Shown here: positions 53,640 to 62,983 of the stretch, piece by piece
Layout: every line of letters starts with the position of its first letter
Numbering within the stretch: the stretch's first letter is position 1
NCBI RefSeq assembly: GCF_030380735.1
Contig: NZ_JAUDRZ010000009.1
Span: 186,001-250,000 of the forward strand
From: Rhizobium sp. S152
GTDB lineage: Bacteria > Pseudomonadota > Alphaproteobacteria > Rhizobiales > Rhizobiaceae
Length of the DNA: 64,000 bases
Direction of reading: 5' to 3'
Position numbers and translations under genes: made by a program
Notes under the pieces: generated by a model
Databases searched by the model: none
What the model was told of the DNA's origin: nothing
The model's input: the letters and a program-made list of their open reading frames with translations, nothing else

Positions 53640-54737
53640 CTAGTCGCCGTCGGAGAAGGAGAAGCCGGCCGAGAGGCCGATCGCCGCACCGTAATTGTCG
53701 CTGATGTCGGTTATCAGCTTGCGGGTGTTGGCAAGCAGCGCGTCGAGCTTGGCGCGTTCCGGGTCGCTGGTCGCCACTTCGATATCCGGATTCAGCTTCG
53801 GCACCGTCTCGAGCAGCGATTTGAAATTGGCGTCGATCGCGTCGGCGATCGGCTTCTTGTCGGCCGGCAGCAACGAGGCCATGTTGGCCTTCTGCCAGAG
53901 CAGCCGCAACCCGTCGAGATTGGCGGCCATCGATTTCCAGGTGTTCTTCGAGCGCCAGTAGATCGCCATCTTCGGCCGCGGCGTTGCGTCCTTGCCCTTG
54001 TAGAACTGCTCCAGCCGCTGGTCACGGACGTTCTCGGCGCCGTGCACGAGAATGCCGAGCAGGGCGGTCACGGCTTCCTTGTTGTCCATGAAATCGTCGC
54101 TTTGCGGACCGGGATGCTTCCAGCTCGCCTGCACGCCATCAGGCTTCTCCCAGGCGGCCACCACTTCGCCGGCCTCGCGCTGGATGTTGCCGGCGACAGC
54201 CGCTCCATAGAGGCAGCGGAAGCTGTTCTTCTGGGTGGTGAGGTCCTCCGAGCCGGTGCCGTAGAGCACATATTCCAGCGCCGTCAGCCCTTGCAGCGCC
54301 ACGCTCTTGGCGGCGATCGCGTCGACCGTCGTATCCTTCGGATCGGCCTTGGCGATCAGCGTCTGCACCTGGCGCAGGCCGACGCCCTTGCGGTCGGGAT
54401 AGAACAGGATGTGTTCGAAGAGATTGTCCTGGATAACAGGGCCGGTCTGCACGATCTCGATCACCGACCAGTAGCGGATGGTGTCGTCGAAGGCCGATTT
54501 CGCCTTGTCCAGCGTCTGCTGCGTGCCATCAGCGCAAAGATCCTTCATCGCCGTGGTCAGCCGCGCCGCGGACTGCTGCGCGTTGCGGTAGCCCGGGCGG
54601 ATCACGTCGTCGATCGCGCGCTGCATGACACCGGGCACGGCCTCCTCGTTGAGGCCTGCCTGCGTGGAGGCGTCTTGAGCGGCTGCGGTGGAGGCGAGGG
54701 CGAGGCAGAGGACGAGAGGTTGCCAAAGGCGCATCAA
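53640..54737 (-). CDS. Imelysin-family protein, second copy with the motif histidine lost
   Basis: 365 residues, signal peptide (ending AAAQDAS), imelysin fold. The region equivalent to the family GxHxxE motif reads GLTALEYVLYG, so Thr replaces the histidine while Glu is kept. It may have lost metal binding or do a structural job. It overlaps the DUF1111 gene by 4 bases and the DUF1513 gene follows after 5, so all are one operon. Confidence 0.85.
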   Translation of the reverse strand: MMRLWQPLVLCLALASTAAAQDASTQAGLNEEAVPGVMQRAIDDVIRPGYRNAQQSAARLTTAMKDLCADGTQQTLDKAKSAFDDTIRYWSVIEIVQTGPVIQDNLFEHILFYPDRKGVGLRQVQTLIAKADPKDTTVDAIAAKSVALQGLTALEYVLYGTGSEDLTTQKNSFRCLYGAAVAGNIQREAGEVVAAWEKPDGVQASWKHPGPQSDDFMDNKEAVTALLGILVHGAENVRDQRLEQFYKGKDATPRPKMAIYWRSKNTWKSMAANLDGLRLLWQKANMASLLPADKKPIADAIDANFKSLLETVPKLNPDIEVATSDPERAKLDALLANTRKLITDISDNYGAAIGLSAGFSFSDGD

Positions 54738-56272
54738 AGGGACTCCAGGAATGTAATCAGTGCCTGCCGATCATCTTTCGGCCGGGATGCGAAAGCGTCA
54801 CGCGCCTTTTGCGCCTCGCCGCCATGCCACAGGATCGCCTCGGTGAGGCTTCGCGCACGGCCGTCATGAAGGAAAAAGCTGTGTCCGCTGACAGTCTGGG
54901 TGAGACCTATACCCCATAGCGGTGGCGTGCGCCATTCACGTCCGCTTGCAAAACCAACCTCTTGTCCGTCGGCGAGCCCGTCGCCCATGTCGTGCAGCAG
55001 GAAATCGGAATAGGGCCAGATCAGCTGGAAGGCTTGCGCCTTGTCGAGGCTGTCGCGGCGGGTGACGAACTTCGGAACATGGCAGGCCGTGCAGCCGCTC
55101 TCATAGAACACCTGCTTGCCCTTCAGCGTCTCGGGAAAGCTCGCCTTGCGCCGCGCCGGCACTGCCAGGTTGGCGGAGTAGAAGGTCACGAGGTCGAGGA
55201 TCGGCCCCGGCGCTTCCTCGTTTCCGAGCCGCTTCTGTACGCCCGTTGGCATCGCCTTGCACTTGGCCTGCGCATCCGTGCAGTCGCCATGCGCGTCGGG
55301 CCGGTCGGGCGTGGAGATGCCGATGTCGTTGGAAAACGCGTCGGCGCTCTGGTCGCGCACGCTCGCATGCTGCGCCTTCCAGCCGAAGCGACCGAGCGCG
55401 GGCTTGCCGGTGCGGTGGTCGCGCACGATCGCCGCCTTGCCGGCAATCCCGTCGCCGTCGCGGTCGTCCGGATCGGCATGGGCGAGGATATCGGCCTCGG
55501 GAATGGCCTCGATCAGGCCGAGCCCGATCATGGCGGGCGCGACGCGCGGCGAGATCGTCGTCGTGGGGTCGAGCGGCCCGTAGCCGAGGTTCTCGACGGA
55601 ATAGCGCGGTCGCCGTAGCGATACGGTCTCGCCGCCCGCAAGCGTTACCGTTTCCTCGGTGTAGGCGATCTTCATCTTCCCCTCGGAGGGAAGGCCGGGC
55701 ACGGCGAGGTCCTGCAACTGATGGCCGTAGATGGGATCGGGGAAGTTGACGGTTCTCGCATCGGCGATCGCGCGCTCTTCCTCCGGTGTCTTCGCAGGCC
55801 GCGCCAGCCGCAGGAACATCGAGGTGGCACTGACACCACCTTCCGGCGGCTTGCCGCGCCCGTCATTGACGTGGCAGCTCATGCAGGAGCGCGCGTTGAA
55901 GAGCGGCCCCAGCCCGTCGGAAGCCTGCGTCGACGAGGGTGCCGAAACCCAGAGCTTCTTGAAGAGCGCATTGCCGAGTCGGAACGGCTGCTCTTCTTCG
56001 AAAGGGATGGTCGCCGAGATATGCGAGAAGGAATCCTGCGTCACCGGATCGATCGACGTCGCGCCGCCCGCCTGCATCGCCTCGTATTGCTCGGCCTTGG
56101 AGAAATCGGTGGTCGGCCGCGTCACATCTGCGACGCGTTTGGCGTCGGCTTCCGTGAGATCGGTGCGCTTGTTCGGAAGGTCGAAATTATCAGCAAGGGC
56201 GGCGGAAAGACCGGCGATCGTGGCGCACAAGGTTGCGCTGAGGAGAAGACGACGGGCCGGGACAGGCGACAT
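54734..56272 (-). CDS. Di-haem c-type cytochrome oxidoreductase (DUF1111/thiol oxidoreductase family)
   Basis: 512 residues, with a signal peptide. Two haem-binding motifs, CMSCH at 130-134 and CTACH at 394-398, and an acidic loop DPDDRDGDG (268-276) that may bind calcium. The family is distantly related to MauG-type peroxidases and is commonly paired with imelysin genes. It probably handles electrons linked to iron or peroxide chemistry in the periplasm. Confidence 0.9.
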   Translation of the reverse strand: MSPVPARRLLLSATLCATIAGLSAALADNFDLPNKRTDLTEADAKRVADVTRPTTDFSKAEQYEAMQAGGATSIDPVTQDSFSHISATIPFEEEQPFRLGNALFKKLWVSAPSSTQASDGLGPLFNARSCMSCHVNDGRGKPPEGGVSATSMFLRLARPAKTPEEERAIADARTVNFPDPIYGHQLQDLAVPGLPSEGKMKIAYTEETVTLAGGETVSLRRPRYSVENLGYGPLDPTTTISPRVAPAMIGLGLIEAIPEADILAHADPDDRDGDGIAGKAAIVRDHRTGKPALGRFGWKAQHASVRDQSADAFSNDIGISTPDRPDAHGDCTDAQAKCKAMPTGVQKRLGNEEAPGPILDLVTFYSANLAVPARRKASFPETLKGKQVFYESGCTACHVPKFVTRRDSLDKAQAFQLIWPYSDFLLHDMGDGLADGQEVGFASGREWRTPPLWGIGLTQTVSGHSFFLHDGRARSLTEAILWHGGEAQKARDAFASRPKDDRQALITFLESL

Positions 56273-56316
56273 TTCGGAGTTCGGGCCGCCTCAAGCGAAG
56301 CGGCCCGCCTTTTCAC

Positions 56317-57600
56317 TTATTGGAAGACCGCGCTAGGATTATCCAAGCTGTCGGAACCTTCAAGCTTGACCGTGCCGAGATCGAGTGCGGCGATGACGCG
56401 CTGGACCGACTTCGTCTGGTCGACGAGGCCGTCGATGGCGGCCTGGACAACGGCGTTGCCCTTCTTGTTGCCTTCGCCAATCATCTGGTCGTACTTCTCG
56501 ACGTTCTGGCCGCGCTTGGCCATGACGTTCATTGCCTTCAGCGTCTTGTCGAGCTTGGCGCGCATCTCGTTGTCGAGCTTCTTGTCCTTGGCGGCGACCA
56601 GATCGTGCAGCGACGGACCCTTCATCTTCGTACCGTCGACGCGGGTGTAGTTGCCCGTATATGCAGCGGCAATCCCGATCGCGTCGTTGAGGTGCGAGTT
56701 GTAGGTGTTGTCGGAGAAGCAATCATGCTCTTCTTCCGGATCGTGCAGGATCAGGCCGAGCTTCATGCGCTCGCCGGCCAGTTCGCCGTAGGAGAGCGAG
56801 CCCATGCCGGTCAGGATGGCGACGAGGCCGGCCTTCGGATCGGCTTCGACATGCTTGGTGGCTTCGCCGTCGGGCGTCCAGTTGTTGACCATCTCCTGCA
56901 GGTCGGAGACCAGCAGCGTCGAGGCCGACTTGAGATATTCGGCGCGGCGATCGCAATTGCCGTGCGTGCAATTCTTGAGGTCGTAGTCGGTGGCCGGGCG
57001 GTTGCCGGCGCCTGGGCCGGTGCCGTTCAGGTCCTGGCCCCAGAGCAGAAATTCGATGGCGTGGTAGCCGGTCGCAACGTTGGCTTCGATGCCGCCGGCT
57101 TCGGCCAGCGTACCGGAGAGAAACTCGGGCGTCAGCTTCGAGGCGTCGACATCCTTGCCGTCGATCTTGATCGTCTTGTTGGCGATCACGTTGGCGACGT
57201 AGAGTGAATTCTCGTCACTCTCGGTGCCGTAGGAGGCGTCGACATAGTCGATCAGGCCTTCGTCGAGCGGCCAGGCGTTGACCTTGCCTTCCCAGTCATC
57301 GACGATCGGGTTGCCGAAACGGTAGACTTCGGTCTGCTGGTAGGGAACGCGCGCCTTGATCCAGGCGGCGCGGGCGGCTTCCAGCGTCTTGTCTGTCGGT
57401 TCCTTGAGGAAAGCGTCGATCGCGGCGTCGAGGGCCTTCGCGGTGATCAGCGAGTCCTCGTATTTTGCGTGGGCGACTTCGGTGTAATATTTCACGACGG
57501 CAGCAGCATCCGGGGCCGCCGCGCGGGCGGGAACGGAAGACACGGCGATTGGGGCGATCGCCAGCGCCAGCGCTGCGCAGAAATTTCTGTTGAGTTTCAT
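56317..57600 (-). CDS. Imelysin-family iron-regulated protein (IrpA/M75)
   Basis: 427 residues with a signal peptide (ending ARA). The family GxHxxE motif is intact as GYHAIE (Gly178, His180, Glu183), with the expected LLWGQD after it. Imelysins (IrpA, ICMP) are periplasmic or outer-membrane proteins implicated in iron uptake or haem handling. AGGAGAGG precedes the ATG at 57600. It leads the operon with the di-haem oxidoreductase, the second imelysin and DUF1513. Confidence 0.92.
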   Translation of the reverse strand: MKLNRNFCAALALAIAPIAVSSVPARAAAPDAAAVVKYYTEVAHAKYEDSLITAKALDAAIDAFLKEPTDKTLEAARAAWIKARVPYQQTEVYRFGNPIVDDWEGKVNAWPLDEGLIDYVDASYGTESDENSLYVANVIANKTIKIDGKDVDASKLTPEFLSGTLAEAGGIEANVATGYHAIEFLLWGQDLNGTGPGAGNRPATDYDLKNCTHGNCDRRAEYLKSASTLLVSDLQEMVNNWTPDGEATKHVEADPKAGLVAILTGMGSLSYGELAGERMKLGLILHDPEEEHDCFSDNTYNSHLNDAIGIAAAYTGNYTRVDGTKMKGPSLHDLVAAKDKKLDNEMRAKLDKTLKAMNVMAKRGQNVEKYDQMIGEGNKKGNAVVQAAIDGLVDQTKSVQRVIAALDLGTVKLEGSDSLDNPSAVFQ

Positions 57601-57673
57601 GGGATCCTCTCCTGTGACGGGCATCCCGTATGACACCCGGCGAAAATGTCTTCGCGCAAAAGCAAACTGGTGT

Positions 57674-57689
57674 CAAACACTCTAGTTTG
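57674..57689. promoter_or_regulatory. Inverted repeat upstream of the imelysin operon
   Basis: CAAAC-ACTCTA-GTTTG, 74 bases upstream of the first gene. It is symmetric but does not match the Irr or RirA consensus well. A regulator cannot be assigned. Confidence 0.35.
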
Positions 57690-57754
57690 GAATGGTTTTA
57701 AGGAGGCGCTGGACGCGCTTCAGTCCATTCGTGAAGGCTGAAAAAGCCTGGATA

Positions 57755-59044
57755 TCAGGCCTTCTTCCGCATGCGGCAGAAGAAGAAGCCATCGGTATCG
57801 GTCGAGGCCGGCGTCAGCGTGATGGTCTCGCCGTCTGACGAGCGCGGCCGCGGGCTGTCCGTGCCGAAGAGGCTGTCCCAGGCGGGCAGCGCGCTGACGA
57901 TCCGGTAGTCGGGATTGTCGGCCACGAAGCGGCGGACCTGCTCCTCGTTTTCCTGCGGCAGCACCGAGCAGGTCACATAGATGAGCTCGCCGCCATCGCG
58001 CACATGGGCACTCGCCTGCGTCAGCGCGTCCTGCTGTTGCTGCGTCCGCTCGTCTAGGTTCTTGGCGGTGAGGCGCCACTTGGTATCCGGGCGCCGGCGC
58101 CACGTTCCGGTGCCGGTGCATGGCGCATCGACGAGAACCTTGTCGCAGCGGCCTTCGAGACCTTTCAGCGCCTTGGCGTCGTCATGCACCTGCACATTGC
58201 GGGTGCCGGCGCGCTTCAGCCGCTCGATGATCGGCGCCAACCTCTTGCGGTCGGCGTCATAAGCGTGAACCTGCCCCTTGTTGTGCATGGCGGCCGACAT
58301 GGCGAGCGTCTTGCCGCCGCCGCCGGCGCAGTAGTCGAGGATCTGCTCGCCGTCGCCGGGCAGCACCAGATCGGCAACGATCTGCGAACCCTCGTCCTGA
58401 ACTTCGAACCAGCCTTTTTGGAACGAAAGCTCGGCTGTCACGTTGGGAAGACGGGAGGCCCCTTCGCCCGCGGCAATCCGGATGCCGTTGCGGGCGATCC
58501 TGGCCTTCTGGGCGCCGGCTCTCTCAAGCGCCTTGATTGCCTTCTCGCGGGTGGCTTTCAAGGTGTTGGCGCGAAGATCGAGCGTCGGTCGTCCGGCAAG
58601 CGCCTGTGCCTCGGCAAGCCAGGTGTCACCGAAGGTCTTCTGGAAGGAGGCTTGAACCCATTCAGGGATGTCGCCCTGGATATGAGCGGGAGCATCGGCA
58701 AGCTGCCGGCTCTGGAAAGCGGAAAGGGCCGCATCCGAAAGCGGAGGCGGCGCGAATTTGTCGTCGGCAAGTTCGGCGGCAAGCGTCTCGGGCGTGAAAC
58801 CCCACTGGCGGAACATGACGGCGTAGGCGATGGCCGCGGCGCTGTCGTCGTCCATCAGCCAGGCATGGGAGAGCCGCATGCGCAGCGCGTCGTAGACGAT
58901 GTTGCCGATCGCGGCGCGGTCGCCCGATCCGGCGAAACGGTGGGCGAGACCCCAGTCCTTCAGCGCATCGGCCACCGGCCGTCTGCGGGCGTCGATATCC
59001 GCCAGAACTGAAATCGCCCCTTCGAGCCGTCCGCCCAATCGCAT
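57755..59044 (-). CDS. RsmB/NOP-family RNA (cytosine-5) methyltransferase
   Basis: 429 residues. The SAM-binding region (LDYCAGGGGKTLAMSA), the DAPCTGTGTW motif IV (catalytic Cys) and TCSVLPQENEEQV motif VI identify a NOP2/RsmB-type rRNA m5C methyltransferase. The N-terminal NusB-like part is present. It probably methylates 16S rRNA. Confidence 0.9.
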   Translation of the reverse strand: MRLGGRLEGAISVLADIDARRRPVADALKDWGLAHRFAGSGDRAAIGNIVYDALRMRLSHAWLMDDDSAAAIAYAVMFRQWGFTPETLAAELADDKFAPPPLSDAALSAFQSRQLADAPAHIQGDIPEWVQASFQKTFGDTWLAEAQALAGRPTLDLRANTLKATREKAIKALERAGAQKARIARNGIRIAAGEGASRLPNVTAELSFQKGWFEVQDEGSQIVADLVLPGDGEQILDYCAGGGGKTLAMSAAMHNKGQVHAYDADRKRLAPIIERLKRAGTRNVQVHDDAKALKGLEGRCDKVLVDAPCTGTGTWRRRPDTKWRLTAKNLDERTQQQQDALTQASAHVRDGGELIYVTCSVLPQENEEQVRRFVADNPDYRIVSALPAWDSLFGTDSPRPRSSDGETITLTPASTDTDGFFFCRMRKKA

Positions 59045-59186
59045 TATACGGCTCCTGATCGCCTGAGTAAGAATTCCGGCTTGTGAACAATCCGCAGGAA
59101 GCGCGACAGACGCAGCGGATTGTACACAAGTCTCTCAACCGCGTGGTAACCGCGATTGACGGCGAGAGCAAGCGCGGGCGGGCGCT

Positions 59187-59549
59187 TTAGCTGATGACTT
59201 CGTAGCAGACCTTGGCGGTGCCGCTGCTGACCATGCCGATGTTCTGTGCGGCGGCACGGGAAAGATCGAGAACGCGGCCGCGGATGAAAGGACCGCGATC
59301 GTTGACGCGGACGACGACGCTGCGGCCGTTGTTGCGGTTGGTGACCTTCAGCTTCGTGCCGAAGGCAAGAGAGCGGTGCGCTGCAGTATTGATGGTGGGG
59401 TTCATGCGCTCCCCGGAAGCGGTTTTGGAGTGAAGTGCGTACCATGAAGCACCGCCACAACCATTTGCCGCAAAACTCTCCATCGGAAGGATGGTAGAAC
59501 AGGCTGCAATAGTTGTCGCTGCGATAATAGAACGGCAGATTTTCTTCAA
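59187..59549 (-). CDS. RlpA-like double-psi beta-barrel protein
   Basis: 120 residues. A signal peptide (about 1-28, with a possible lipobox IAAC) precedes the RlpA core: GGASWYALHSKTASGERMNP, LAFGTKLKVTNRNNGRSVVVRVNDRGPF, GRVLDLSRAAAQNIGM. RlpA proteins cleave or bind glycan strands lacking stem peptides. There is no SPOR domain. The start is TTG at 59549 with AGGGA upstream. Confidence 0.85.
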   Translation of the reverse strand: MKKICRSIIAATTIAACSTILPMESFAANGCGGASWYALHSKTASGERMNPTINTAAHRSLAFGTKLKVTNRNNGRSVVVRVNDRGPFIRGRVLDLSRAAAQNIGMVSSGTAKVCYEVIS

Positions 59550-59967
59550 AACGGATTGTCCCTCAACTGTTGAACTTGCGCCCTTGCGGACGGCGGGGGC
59601 TTAAATCCGGCCAAAAATGGCGAAAAAGTGCCTCGGATGATCACGGAATGTTACAGATTGTAATATTTGTGATGAGCCGACGAATGATTCGATCGCCCGA
59701 AAAATCCGTGTCGGTGGAAAAATGGTAATGGAATCAAGTAAAATTAGAACATTTTTTGCGGAGATGACTCTGCGCAACCCGGGATCACAAAATTAACGAA
59801 AATAATTTTGCGCGGATGCCATAATCTTTGCCTCATTTGGGCAAATTCAAAGGCTGTTAACCATAATATGGAGCGAAATTTAGCTCGCGATATCTACAAA
59901 GTAGGAATTTCCTACCGTTTCATCGCCTACGATGTTTTTCGCGTGAGGCGAATATGACCTCTTCGCG
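59550..59967. other. AT-rich non-coding spacer with palindromes
   Basis: About 420 bases that look clearly richer in A+T than the flanks and hold no convincing gene. Two perfect inverted repeats stand out: CAAAATTA-N7-TAATTTTG (59788-59810) and GTAGGAA-T-TTCCTAC (59901-59915). It also holds GANTC methylation sites. It carries the RlpA promoter on one side; the remainder is unexplained. Confidence 0.5.
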
Positions 59968-60828
59968 TCAGCGATAATTATGCACTAATTGCGCGAGTGA
60001 CACATGGTAGTTGGGGTGTGCGAACACGAAGCCCGCGGCCTTCAGCTTGGCGTTCGAGACCCGCTTGTTCTCGCCATAGAAGGTGCGCGCCATCGGCGTC
60101 AATTCGGCGGTCTCGAAGGGCTGTTCCGGCGGCGGATTAACGCCCATCAGACGTGCCGCCTCGACGATGATATCCTGCGGCGGAGCCGGCAGGTCGTCGG
60201 TCACGTTATGGATGCCGCCGATGCCGCGATCGGCAAGGAAGCGCGTGGCGCTGCCGATATCCTCGACGCGGATACGATTGAAAACCTGGTCCTTCTTGAT
60301 CAGCCGTCGGGCGGTGCCGCGCTCCAGATTGCAGAAGGCATTGCGTCCCGGCCCATAGATGCCCGACAGTCGCAACACGGCGGCAGGGATGCCAAGCCGT
60401 TTCCCGGTCTCGATCCAACCCTCCTCCGCCTCGAGCCGCTCCTTTGAGCGTCCTGATACCGGATCGCAGGGCGTTTCCTCATCGATCCAGCGCCCCTTGT
60501 GGTCGCCATACACACCGACCGTCGACAGATAGCCGATCCATCGGAGGTCGGGCATGAGTTTGGTGATGTCGTCGCCGGCCAGCCGCAGCAGCGGATCGCT
60601 ATCGCGCGGCGCGATCGATTGGACGAGATGCGTGGCGCTCTTCATATCCGCAAGCAACGCCTCATCCAGCGTTTCGCCATCGAAAACGTGGGGCACGATA
60701 CCGTGCTCTTCAAGCGCCGCCGCCTTGTCGACCGAGCGTGTGGTGCCGGACACGCGAAAACCCTCGGCGAGAAAGGCCTTGGCGATTGCCGTGCCGGAGT
60801 AGCCGCACCCGAAGATCATCACATGCAT
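59968..60828 (-). CDS. YeeZ-like NAD(P)-binding epimerase/SDR protein
   Basis: 286 residues. A Rossmann start (VMIFGCGYSGTAIAKAFLAEG) and an atypical extended-SDR active region (YLSTVGVYGDHKGRW, then LRLSGIYGPGRN). It resembles E. coli YeeZ. Activity is unknown. The ATG at 60828 shares one base with the stop of queG (TGATG), so translation is coupled. Confidence 0.85.
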   Translation of the reverse strand: MHVMIFGCGYSGTAIAKAFLAEGFRVSGTTRSVDKAAALEEHGIVPHVFDGETLDEALLADMKSATHLVQSIAPRDSDPLLRLAGDDITKLMPDLRWIGYLSTVGVYGDHKGRWIDEETPCDPVSGRSKERLEAEEGWIETGKRLGIPAAVLRLSGIYGPGRNAFCNLERGTARRLIKKDQVFNRIRVEDIGSATRFLADRGIGGIHNVTDDLPAPPQDIIVEAARLMGVNPPPEQPFETAELTPMARTFYGENKRVSNAKLKAAGFVFAHPNYHVSLAQLVHNYR

Positions 60829-62000
60829 CACATCACTCCCGCCAATCGCCACTCGTCCAGCACATCGCTGTCTTCCTCATCGACTCTTTCTGCCGCAAAA
60901 GCCGCAAACTCGCCAGCCTCCATCAGACGCGAAAGCGCCCATATGGCCATGGCGCGCACGACGGGCGAGGCGTCATGCCCCAGCGCACGACATCGCTCTA
61001 TATATTGCCGGTCGCCGGAATTGCCGGCGGCGATCAGCACGTTGCGAACGAACCGGTCGCGGCCGATGCGCTTCACCGGAGAGCCGCTGAAGAAGCTGCG
61101 GAAGGTCGGGTCGTCGAGACCGAGCAGGAAGGCGATCGATGGCTCCTTCAGGTCCTCGCGCGCCTGCAGCTTGGCTTCCGATGCCTCCCGGGCGAACTTG
61201 TTCCACGGGCAGGCGGCAAGACAGTCGTCGCAGCCATAGATGCGGTTGCCGATCAGCGGCCGGAGATCGGGATCAATCGGCCCCTTGTGCTCGATGGTGA
61301 GGTAGGAGATGCAGCGTCGGGCGTCGATCTGGTAGGGGGCGGGAAAGGCTGATGTCGGACAGGCATCGAGGCAGGCCCGGCAGGAGCCGCAGCGGTCCGG
61401 CTCCGGCGCGTCCATATTGAGGTCGGCGGTGGTGAACATCGAGCCCAGGAACAGCCACGAGCCATGCTCGCGATTGACGAGGTTGGTGTGCTTGCCCTGC
61501 CAGCCTAACCCGGCGGCGGCGGCCAGCGGCTTTTCCATGACGGGCGCGGTATCGACGAACACCTTCACGTCGGCACCGGCGCGTGCCGCAAACCGCGTGG
61601 CGATCTCCTTCAGCCGGCCCTTGATGACGTCGTGGTAGTCGCGGTTGCGGGCATAGACCGAGATCGCGGCCTTGTCCGGCTTGTCGAGAATGCTGCGCGG
61701 ATCCTCGTCGGGCCCGTAATTGAGGCCGAAGACGACGATCGAGCGGACCTCGCTCCACAGAACCAAAGGATCGCCGCGCCGGTCGCGCGTTTCTTCCATC
61801 CAGGCCATCGTCCCGTGCCTCTTGGCATCGACGAACTGGTCGAGCCGGACCTTGGCCTCGGGTATCGTATCCGGCCGGGTGATCCGGCAGAGCTCGAAGC
61901 CGAGCGCCCTGGCCTCCGCCTTCACGAAGGCGGTCAGCGTGTCGCGGCGTTTCTGTTCCTTGGCTTCCGTAGTCTGTTCGGGCGCGTTTCGTTCGGGCAT
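60828..62000 (-). CDS. queG: Epoxyqueuosine reductase
   Basis: 390 residues. Two 4Fe-4S cluster motifs, [12 protein letters not shown] and [13 protein letters not shown], and the conserved [12 protein letters not shown] identify QueG, which makes the final step of queuosine in tRNA. GAGGG precedes the ATG at 62000; longer in-frame extension upstream overlaps the GST gene and is rejected. Confidence 0.96.
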   Translation of the reverse strand: MPERNAPEQTTEAKEQKRRDTLTAFVKAEARALGFELCRITRPDTIPEAKVRLDQFVDAKRHGTMAWMEETRDRRGDPLVLWSEVRSIVVFGLNYGPDEDPRSILDKPDKAAISVYARNRDYHDVIKGRLKEIATRFAARAGADVKVFVDTAPVMEKPLAAAAGLGWQGKHTNLVNREHGSWLFLGSMFTTADLNMDAPEPDRCGSCRACLDACPTSAFPAPYQIDARRCISYLTIEHKGPIDPDLRPLIGNRIYGCDDCLAACPWNKFAREASEAKLQAREDLKEPSIAFLLGLDDPTFRSFFSGSPVKRIGRDRFVRNVLIAAGNSGDRQYIERCRALGHDASPVVRAMAIWALSRLMEAGEFAAFAAERVDEEDSDVLDEWRLAGVM

Positions 62001-62011
62001 TGCGGCCCTCG

Positions 62012-62704
62012 TCAGAAATCCAGATCGGCGTAATGGGCCACGGGCGTCAGGCCGCGCACGCGCTCGGCGAGCAGCGGGCGGAAGGACGGGCGCGACTTGA
62101 TGCGCTGGTACCATTCCTTGACCAGCGGCGATTCCGACCAGTCGATCTCGCCGAGATAATCGAGAATGGAAACCGATGAGGCGGCTGCGAGGTCAGCATA
62201 GCTCATGCGGTCGCCCGCCAGCCACTGGCGCGAGCCTGCAAGCCAGGTGAGGTACTTCATGTGCTGGCGGATATTGGCGCGCGCCGTGCGCAGGATCTTC
62301 GAATCCGGTGCGCCGCCGCCCTGGTCGGCGGTCATCTGCAGCTTGTAGACACGCTCGCGCGCCAAGGGCCGCGTCACGTCGGTCTCCATTTTCTGCATGA
62401 ACCATTCCGCCAAGCGACGGATTTCCGCGCGCTGGAACGGGTCTTCGGCAAGCAGCCGGCGGTCGCGCTTCAGGACGCCGTGGGTCTCGTCGAGGTACTC
62501 CGAGATCACGGTGGCGCCACAGAGCGCCCGCATGCTGTCATCGACATAGACGGGCAGTGTGCCCGCCGGGTTCAGCGCCAGAAAGTCCCGGCGCTTTTCC
62601 CAGGTCTGTTCCTCGATCAGGTCGGCCTGATAGCCGTATTCCGTCAGGATGAGGCGTACGAAGCGGGACGCGGATGACATGGGGTGATGATAGAGCGTGG
62701 GCAT
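62012..62704 (-). CDS. Glutathione S-transferase
   Basis: 230 residues. The thioredoxin-like N-domain ([19 protein letters not shown], then [12 protein letters not shown]) and helical C-domain ([26 protein letters not shown]) fit the GST superfamily. The substrate is unknown. It lies 11 bases upstream of queG and is probably in its operon. Confidence 0.9.
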   Translation of the reverse strand: MPTLYHHPMSSASRFVRLILTEYGYQADLIEEQTWEKRRDFLALNPAGTLPVYVDDSMRALCGATVISEYLDETHGVLKRDRRLLAEDPFQRAEIRRLAEWFMQKMETDVTRPLARERVYKLQMTADQGGGAPDSKILRTARANIRQHMKYLTWLAGSRQWLAGDRMSYADLAAASSVSILDYLGEIDWSESPLVKEWYQRIKSRPSFRPLLAERVRGLTPVAHYADLDF

Positions 62705-62983
62705 CGAGACTCGGATTTTTGATGGGTGGGTGCGGGTCTGAGGGACGCAACTCTTATAGCGCCCTAGTCATGACTCATTCGTTGAAGCTATAGAAGCTTG
62801 GCCCTTCCAATACAAGCGAATCGGGTCATCCGATACCTGACAAAGGAAATGGACAGGATTGATCATTTTCAAGAGCCTCCTCCCGGTTCTTCCAGCGCCT
62901 TTGTCCGGCGACAGCAGACGCCGTTTCCTCCAGCGGCATGAGCGCAATTCAAATCCGACCGAACCCCGAAGCGGAGACCATTG

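Noticed and set aside
57674-57689. Irr or RirA site upstream of the imelysin operon
   Set aside because: The repeat CAAAC-N6-GTTTG does not contain the TTTAGAA..TTCTAAA or TGA-N9-TCA pattern in a convincing form.
59788-59810. CtrA box in the AT-rich spacer
   Set aside because: It has TTAA then seven bases then AATT, so the second half site is wrong.
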